A stretch of 10,271 nucleotides of DNA from Parvibaculum sp. (GTDB lineage: Bacteria; Pseudomonadota; Alphaproteobacteria; Parvibaculales; Parvibaculaceae). The notes beneath the pieces are model-generated. The model was not told the DNA's origin and did not search any database. It saw only the letters and a list, made by a program, of their open reading frames with translations. The position numbers and the translations under genes are program-made. Positions 5,827-10,271 of this stretch are shown one piece after another (the first letter of the stretch is position 1; every line of letters starts with the position of its first letter). The stretch is taken from assembly GCA_020062605.1 (NCBI GenBank), contig JAGUWA010000303.1, positions 1 through 10,271 on the forward strand, read 5' to 3'.

Positions 5827-5854
5827 AATTTAACCGGCGACAAGGGTAGGTCAA
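5827..5854 (-). promoter_or_regulatory. Putative promoter of the chaperone-DUF177-plsX-fabH unit
   Basis: On the minus strand TTGACC (5854-5849) and TAAATT (5832-5827) are 16 bp apart, predicting a start near 5820 and a ~49-nt leader. It lies in the divergent gap with bamE, so both promoters must share ~115 bp. I could not identify a convincing -35/-10 pair for bamE. Confidence 0.4.
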
Positions 5855-5887
5855 CGGCAGACCTTTCAGGCTCCAGGAGGCCTCTAT

Positions 5888-6394
5888 ATGACATCGTTCC
5901 GACTGCGCCGCCCCACTCGTCTCGCCCTGACAGCAGCCTGTCTGGCGCTGGGGGCCGCTACGATGTCCGCCTGTGCCCCTGTTGTGCAGGATCGCGGCTA
6001 CATATTCGATCCCGCCGATCTCGACAAGCTCCAGGCTGGATCCTCAAAAGAGCAGGTCCGCGCCGTCATGGGTTCGCCGTCCACAGTCTCCACCGTCGAC
6101 GGCGAGGCCTGGTACTACATCTCAAGCAAATTCGAGACCGTTGCTTTCTATGCGCCCGAGGAAGTCGAGCGCACTGTCGCCGCCGTCTATTTCGACAAGA
6201 CGGACGTCGTTCAGGAAGTGGCCTATTACGGGCTCGAAGACGGGCAGATCGTGAACTTCGTCGATCGCAAGACGCCGACCCGCGGCAAGGAACTCACAGT
6301 CCTCGGCCAGCTCTTCGGCAACCTCGGCCGCTTCAACAATCAGGACGCCGGCATTCCCTCGGTCGGGACCGGTAATCCGACCAACCGGCGATAA
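5888..6394 (+). CDS. bamE: Outer membrane lipoprotein BamE (SmpA/OmlA family)
   Basis: BamE is an accessory lipoprotein of the BAM complex that folds beta-barrel proteins into the outer membrane. The 168-residue precursor has a basic N-terminus (MTSFRLRRPTR), a hydrophobic stretch and a lipobox-like MSAC, giving lipidation at Cys29. The SmpA/OmlA domain follows: GYIFDPADLDKLQAGSSKEQ (37-56), VRAVMGSPST, then the beta-strands AWYYIS and AAVYFD. The C-terminal ~50 residues are a polar Gly/Asn-rich extension beyond the short enterobacterial form, as I recall for other alphaproteobacteria. AGGAGG lies exactly 7 nt upstream of the ATG at 5888. It is divergent from the bc1 chaperone and convergent with hppA, with which it shares a terminator. 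Confidence 0.94.
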   Translation: MTSFRLRRPTRLALTAACLALGAATMSACAPVVQDRGYIFDPADLDKLQAGSSKEQVRAVMGSPSTVSTVDGEAWYYISSKFETVAFYAPEEVERTVAAVYFDKTDVVQEVAYYGLEDGQIVNFVDRKTPTRGKELTVLGQLFGNLGRFNNQDAGIPSVGTGNPTNRR

Positions 6395-6422
6395 AAACAA
6401 CTATCGAACTCGCAGAAAGAAA

Positions 6423-6450
6423 AAGCCCCGCGGATTTCTCCGCGGGGCTT
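6423..6450 (-). terminator. Intrinsic terminator between bamE and hppA
   Basis: AAGCCCCGCGG (6423-6433) and CCGCGGGGCTT (6440-6450) form a perfect 11-bp GC-rich stem with a 6-nt loop. Read on the minus strand the stem is followed by TTTCTTTC, a good U-tail, so it terminates hppA efficiently. On the plus strand the tail (CGTCATTT) is weak but may still end bamE. Confidence 0.9.
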
Positions 6451-6471
6451 CGTCATTTCAGGTCCATGCCC

Positions 6472-8589
6472 TCACGAGTGCGCGAGCACCGCGAGAAGCA
6501 GAAGCGCCACGATGTTCGTGATCTTGATCATCGGGTTCACGGCCGGGCCGGCGGTGTCCTTGTAGGGATCGCCAACCGTATCGCCCGTCACCGCGGCCTT
6601 GTGAGCCTCGGAGCCCTTGCCACCGAAGTTTCCATCTTCGATGTACTTCTTCGCGTTGTCCCAGGCACCGCCACCCGACGTCATCGAGATGGCGACGAAG
6701 AGACCGGTCACGATCACACCGAGCAGCATCGCACCGACGGCCGAGAACGCCGCCGACTTGTCGGAGATCGCCAGAACCGCGAAGTAGAGAACGATCGGCG
6801 AGAGGACCGGGAGAAGCGACGGAATGATCATTTCCTTGATCGCCGCTTTCGTCAGCATGTCGACCGCACGTGCATAGTCAGGCTTCGACGTGCCGGCCAT
6901 GATGCCCGCATCGGCCTTGAACTGACGCCGCACTTCCTCAACGACGGAGCCCGCCGCACGGCCGACGGCAGTCATGCCCATCGAACCGAACAGATAAGGC
7001 AGCAGGCCACCGATGAAGAGACCGATCACCACGAACGGGTTGGACAGCGAGAAGTCGGGGCTGACACCCGCGAAATAGCCGTAGTCGACGGAGTTGGCCG
7101 CGAAGAACTTCAGGTCTTCCGTATAGGCTGCGAAAAGAACGAGCGCGCCGAGGCCCGCCGAACCGATTGCATAGCCCTTGGTGACCGCCTTCGTCGTGTT
7201 GCCCACGGCGTCCAGCGCATCGGTCGTCTTGCGCACATCGGCCGGAAGATCGGCCATCTCGGCGATGCCGCCCGCATTGTCGGTCACCGGACCGAACGCA
7301 TCGAGCGCGACCACCATGCCCGCAAGCGCGAGCATCGTCGTTACCGCGATGGCGATCCCGAAGAGACCGGCAAGGCTGTAGGTGACGAGAATGCCGACGA
7401 CGATGGTGAGGGCCGGCAGCGCCGTCGCTTCCATCGAAATCGCCAGCCCCTGGATGACGTTCGTGCCGTGGCCTGTGGCTGAAGCGGCGGCGATCGACTT
7501 CACCGGACGGAAGGTCACGCCCGTGTAGTATTCCGTGATCCAGATAATGAGGCCGGTAATGGCAAGGCCGGCGACACCGCAATAATAGAGCGTCATACCA
7601 GTGAAGTTCAGTGTGCCGACCGTGTAGGCCGTGTCGAGCCCGATCACCCAGTCGGTAACAAAGTAGAGCGCGACGAGCGAAAGTACGGCCGAGGCAATGA
7701 AGCCCTTGTAGAGCGCACCCATGATGTTGTTGCTCTTGCCGAGTCGCACGAAGAACGTGCCGATGATCGACGTCACGATGCACGCACCGCCAATAGCCAG
7801 CGGATAGGTCATCATCGCGGCGATCCCCTCGCCCGCGAAGAAGATCGAGGCAAGAACCATGGTCGCAACGACCGTCACGGCGTAGGTCTCGAAGAGGTCT
7901 GCCGCCATGCCTGCACAGTCGCCGACATTGTCGCCCACGTTGTCGGCGATGGTCGCCGGATTGCGCGGATCGTCCTCCGGAATACCGGCTTCGACCTTGC
8001 CCACGAGGTCGCCGCCCACGTCGGCACCTTTCGTGAAGATGCCGCCGCCGAGGCGCGCGAAAATCGAGATCAACGAGGCACCGAAGCCGAGCGCGACGAG
8101 CGCGTCGATGACTTCACGCGAACCGGGCGCGTAGCCGAGATGAACAGTGAGCACCGAGTAATAGACGGCGACCGCGAGAAGCGCGAGGCCGGCAACCAGC
8201 ATGCCCGTGACGGCGCCCGACTTGAAGGCAACGTTGAGGCCCGCCGCGAGGCTCGTGCTCGATGCCTGTGTGGTACGCACGTTCGCGCGCACGGAAACCA
8301 GCATGCCGATATAGCCGGCAGCCCCCGAAAGCGTCGCGCCGACAAGGAAGCCGACGGCGACCTTGAGGGTGAGGAGATACCAGACCACGGCGAAGATCAC
8401 CGCGCCGACGATGGCGATGGTTGTGTACTGACGCGCGAGATAGGCGCCCGCGCCCTCCTGGATCGCCGCCGCGATCTCCTGCATGCGCGCATTGCCCGCG
8501 TCCAGCTTCAGCACCGAGCGCACAGCCCAGATGCCATAGATGAGCGCAAGCACGCCGCAGCCGATGATAGCCCACAAAGCAGTGCTCAT
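6472..8589 (-). CDS. hppA: K+-independent H+-translocating membrane pyrophosphatase
   Basis: This integral membrane enzyme hydrolyses pyrophosphate and pumps protons across the inner membrane. The 705-residue length and ~16 hydrophobic segments fit the family. The substrate-site motifs are DVGGDLVGKVE (190-200), DDPRNPATIADNVGDNVGD (206-224) with CAGMAADLFETYA, and the C-terminal DTVGDPYKDTAGPAVNPMIK (670-689). The subtype signature GNTTKAVTKGYAIGSA carries Lys467 and Thr470, where K+-dependent enzymes have Ala and Gly, so a potassium-independent proton pump is indicated. The ATG at 8589 is preceded by AAGGAT at 6-7 nt; an in-frame TTG extension to 8727 is unconserved. It is a monocistronic unit ending at the intrinsic terminator and is not coupled to thiL. 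Confidence 0.97.
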   Translation of the reverse strand: MSTALWAIIGCGVLALIYGIWAVRSVLKLDAGNARMQEIAAAIQEGAGAYLARQYTTIAIVGAVIFAVVWYLLTLKVAVGFLVGATLSGAAGYIGMLVSVRANVRTTQASSTSLAAGLNVAFKSGAVTGMLVAGLALLAVAVYYSVLTVHLGYAPGSREVIDALVALGFGASLISIFARLGGGIFTKGADVGGDLVGKVEAGIPEDDPRNPATIADNVGDNVGDCAGMAADLFETYAVTVVATMVLASIFFAGEGIAAMMTYPLAIGGACIVTSIIGTFFVRLGKSNNIMGALYKGFIASAVLSLVALYFVTDWVIGLDTAYTVGTLNFTGMTLYYCGVAGLAITGLIIWITEYYTGVTFRPVKSIAAASATGHGTNVIQGLAISMEATALPALTIVVGILVTYSLAGLFGIAIAVTTMLALAGMVVALDAFGPVTDNAGGIAEMADLPADVRKTTDALDAVGNTTKAVTKGYAIGSAGLGALVLFAAYTEDLKFFAANSVDYGYFAGVSPDFSLSNPFVVIGLFIGGLLPYLFGSMGMTAVGRAAGSVVEEVRRQFKADAGIMAGTSKPDYARAVDMLTKAAIKEMIIPSLLPVLSPIVLYFAVLAISDKSAAFSAVGAMLLGVIVTGLFVAISMTSGGGAWDNAKKYIEDGNFGGKGSEAHKAAVTGDTVGDPYKDTAGPAVNPMIKITNIVALLLLAVLAHS

Positions 8590-8642
8590 TGTTTTATCCT
8601 TAGGTTCCCTTGAAGGATTGACCGGCGGGAATTGCCACTCTC

Positions 8643-8665
8643 CTTCCGGCACTTGACGCCGGAAG
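8643..8665 (-). other. 8-bp inverted repeat in the hppA leader
   Basis: CTTCCGGC (8643-8650) and GCCGGAAG (8658-8665) are perfectly complementary around a 7-nt spacer, about 55-75 nt upstream of the hppA ATG. No U-run follows on the minus strand, so it is probably not the thiL terminator. It could be a leader hairpin or a dyad operator. Confidence 0.45.
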
Positions 8666-8679
8666 TCCTCCCCCTGCCG

Positions 8680-8708
8680 AATGCAGAAATCGCGCGGAAA
8701 GATGCCAA
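8680..8708 (-). promoter_or_regulatory. Possible hppA promoter
   Basis: On the minus strand TTGGCA (8708-8703) and TGCATT (8685-8680) are 17 bp apart. A start near 8673 would place the 8643-8665 inverted repeat at the very beginning of the hppA leader. The -10 box is poor. Confidence 0.3.
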
Positions 8709-8751
8709 ATACGACATCGGAAAGCAACCGGCAGGCCGCGCCGGTCCTGGC

Positions 8752-9762
8752 CTAAAAGTGGCTATATCCCAATTGCTTGAGGGGAATCGCGTGGCCGGCG
8801 CCATCGACAAGCGTCACGCCCTCGTCCGGCCCTGTCACTCTACCGATTTTCGTTGCCCGGACGGAAGCTTCCCCAGCGGCAGCCTCGATCTCGTTCCCCT
8901 TTTCGGGTGGGGCGGCAAAGAGAATTTCATAGTCGTCGCCGCCGCCCGCAATCAGCGGGAAGAGCGTCTCGTTCTGCCGCAGCGCCATTTTCGCCGCTGC
9001 CGACAGTGGCAGTCTGTCCTTTTCGATTCGGGCCCCTGTACCGGAGGTTTCGCAAATATGGCCGAGATCGGCCAAAAGCCCATCCGACACGTCGAGCCCG
9101 GCATGGACGAGACCCCGCAGCCTCGGCCCGAGCGAACAGCGCGGTTCGGGTTCGCGATAGCGCCGAACGAGCCAGTCGGCATCCTCATGGCCAAGCCCGG
9201 AGAGCCTTCCCTTCAGCACTTCGAGACCGAGCGCCGCATCGCCGAGCGTTCCGGTCACGTAAATATCGTCGCCGGGCCGGGCGCCGCCGCGAAGGATCAT
9301 CCCGCCAATGGGCACCTCGCCGATGGCCGTCAGTGAAAGCGTCAGCGGCCCCGGCGTCTTCACTGTGTCGCCGCCCCAGAGAGAAACGCCATAGCGCTTC
9401 TGGTCATCCGCAAGGCCGGCCGCGAACCGTTTGATCCAGTCGAACGTGGTGTCGTCCGCCCACGCCGTCACCAGCAGATAGCCTTTCGGCACCGCTCCTT
9501 TCGCGGCAAGGTCGGAAAGGTTCACACGCAGGAGTTTGCGAGCAACGCTTTCGGCAGGATCATCGGAGAGAAAATGGATGCCGGCAACGATGGCATCGAC
9601 GGTGAGAATGGTCTCGCAGCCATCCTCCACGCGGTAGAGCGCGGCATCATCCTTCAGCGCAAAGGCGCCTTCGGCCCCCGAGGCGAGAGGCGCGAAAACT
9701 TCCTCGATCAGCGCGAATTCGCCGGGCCGATTGCCTCTCTCAGCTTTTTCCACCGGAGCCAT
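8752..9762 (-). CDS. thiL: Thiamine-monophosphate kinase ThiL
   Basis: ThiL phosphorylates thiamine monophosphate with ATP to thiamine diphosphate, the last step of the pathway, in the cytoplasm. The 336-residue length is normal. Motifs in order are LKDDAALYRV (37-46), ETILTVDAIVAGIHFLSDD (50-68), NLSDLAAKGAVPKGYLL (81-97), SLWGGDTVKTPG (128-139, nucleotide/Mg binding), GDDIYVTGTLGDAALGL (164-180), GLDVSDGLLADLGHI (222-236) and GGGDDYEILFAAPPE (273-287). The aspartates expected for magnesium binding are retained. The ATG at 9762 has GGGAG 6 nt upstream and lies inside the end of nusB (23-nt overlap). No later in-frame start before the conserved region escapes that overlap. No terminator is visible after the stop. 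Confidence 0.97.
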   Translation of the reverse strand: MAPVEKAERGNRPGEFALIEEVFAPLASGAEGAFALKDDAALYRVEDGCETILTVDAIVAGIHFLSDDPAESVARKLLRVNLSDLAAKGAVPKGYLLVTAWADDTTFDWIKRFAAGLADDQKRYGVSLWGGDTVKTPGPLTLSLTAIGEVPIGGMILRGGARPGDDIYVTGTLGDAALGLEVLKGRLSGLGHEDADWLVRRYREPEPRCSLGPRLRGLVHAGLDVSDGLLADLGHICETSGTGARIEKDRLPLSAAAKMALRQNETLFPLIAGGGDDYEILFAAPPEKGNEIEAAAGEASVRATKIGRVTGPDEGVTLVDGAGHAIPLKQLGYSHF

Positions 9763-10252
9763 GTTCCGCTCCCGCCCCGCCCCTGATGTCGCGGCCAAGC
9801 CGGTCGAGCACTGCATTCACGACGCCCGGCTCGTCACCTTCAAAGAAGGCATGCGCGATATCGACATACTCGTTGATGATGACCTTGAGAGGCACATCCT
9901 GGCAGCGGCGAAGCTCGTAGATCCCGCAGCGCAAGATGGCGCGTAGCGTCGAGTCGATCCGTGCGAGCGACCAGCCCTTGGCCAGGGCGCCATTTACCTG
10001 CCTGTCCAGCTCGCGCTGTTCGCGCACGACGCCGCGAACAATATCCTCGAAGTGAGCGGCATCGGCATGCGCGATTTCCCCCCCTTCGTCGTCCTGGTCG
10101 AGGCGCTGCTCGACGAACTCCGCAACCGCGTCGTCGAGCGGTGTGGAAGCGATATCCATCTGATAGAGCGCCTGCACGGCGCCGAGGCGCGCGGCGGAAC
10201 GAGCCTTGTGATCGAGACTGCCGTCGGATGCAGGCTGTGCGGGAATCGCCAT
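9740..10252 (-). CDS. nusB: Transcription antitermination factor NusB
   Basis: NusB binds boxA RNA with NusE/S10 and promotes antitermination of rRNA transcripts. The 170-residue protein has a short variable N-terminus, then HKARSAARLGAVQALYQMDI (residues 15-34, the RNA-binding helix region). Later come LARIDSTLRAILRCGIYELR and the highly conserved DVPLKVIINEYVDIAHAFF, then GVVNAVLDRLGRDIR. The ~20-residue glycine-rich end (GGAGAEHGSGGKS) is an extension and partly encoded in the overlap with thiL. The ATG at 10252 is preceded by GAAGAAG, a modest ribosome site very near the start. In many alphaproteobacteria ribH lies just upstream; only 19 bases remain here, so this cannot be checked. It forms an operon with thiL. 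Confidence 0.96.
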   Translation of the reverse strand: MAIPAQPASDGSLDHKARSAARLGAVQALYQMDIASTPLDDAVAEFVEQRLDQDDEGGEIAHADAAHFEDIVRGVVREQRELDRQVNGALAKGWSLARIDSTLRAILRCGIYELRRCQDVPLKVIINEYVDIAHAFFEGDEPGVVNAVLDRLGRDIRGGAGAEHGSGGKS

Positions 10253-10271
10253 CTTCTTCGATAAACCTCGA

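Noticed and set aside
5848..5864. AGGTC/GACCT inverted repeat in the bamE leader
   Set aside because: Only 5 bp around a 7-nt loop and not followed by a functional signature; expected by chance in GC-rich DNA.
6466..7482. 338-codon plus-strand open frame opposite hppA
   Set aside because: Arg/His/Asp-rich composition typical of an antisense frame; the minus strand encodes a clear H+-pyrophosphatase.
8590..8727. 46-residue N-terminal extension of hppA from a TTG
   Set aside because: The extension is not hydrophobic or family-like, and the ATG at 8589 has a proper ribosome site and the expected N-terminal membrane helix.
1..10271. Searched by eye for CRISPR arrays, IS elements, phage genes, toxin-antitoxin pairs and riboswitches
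   Set aside because: No spaced repeats, transposase motifs, terminal inverted repeats or recognisable aptamers (including TPP near thiL) were seen; the region reads as conserved housekeeping sequence.

Overview
The window looks like a core-chromosome segment of a high-GC alphaproteobacterium. The evidence is the gene set and order (nusB-thiL, then a Cbp3-type bc1 chaperone, a YceD/DUF177 protein, plsX, fabH, ihfA and a MerR-type gene), a type-2 heme A synthase, a DUF2842 protein and a K+-independent H+-pyrophosphatase. A Rhizobiales/Parvibaculum-like host is plausible but is only an inference from memory of gene order. There is no phage, transposon, CRISPR or obvious horizontally acquired island. 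Most genes lie on the minus strand; only bamE and the DUF2842 gene are on the plus strand.

Layout from right to left, following minus-strand transcription. nusB (antitermination factor) overlaps thiL (thiamine monophosphate kinase) by 23 nt. A 162-bp leader with an 8-bp inverted repeat precedes hppA (membrane H+-pyrophosphatase), which ends at a strong intrinsic terminator shared with the convergent bamE gene. bamE encodes an outer-membrane lipoprotein of the BAM complex and is divergent from the next minus-strand cluster. That cluster is the ubiquinol-cytochrome c chaperone, DUF177 (1-nt TGATG coupling), plsX and fabH (4-nt GTGA coupling), without the rpmF gene that often sits inside this operon. 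A 149-bp intergenic region with a promoter, an IHF-like site, a palindrome and a hairpin separates fabH from ihfA. ihfA is followed by a MerR-like regulator that appears to start with TTG.

The left end holds tRNA-Pro(GGG) with a good promoter. Only 48 nt downstream, on the same strand, is a 27-residue single-membrane-segment microprotein with a good Shine-Dalgarno site, apparently transcribed with the tRNA. It is convergent with the 71-aa DUF2842 membrane protein, which is divergent from ctaA (heme A synthase). ctaA runs off the left edge.

Functionally the segment is housekeeping: fatty acid and phospholipid initiation (PlsX, FabH), respiratory complex assembly (CtaA, Cbp3-like chaperone), energy coupling (HppA), envelope biogenesis (BamE), nucleoid and transcription factors (IHF-alpha, MerR-like, NusB) and cofactor synthesis (ThiL). 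I did not find a new defence or mobile system. The least explained item is the tRNA-linked microprotein.
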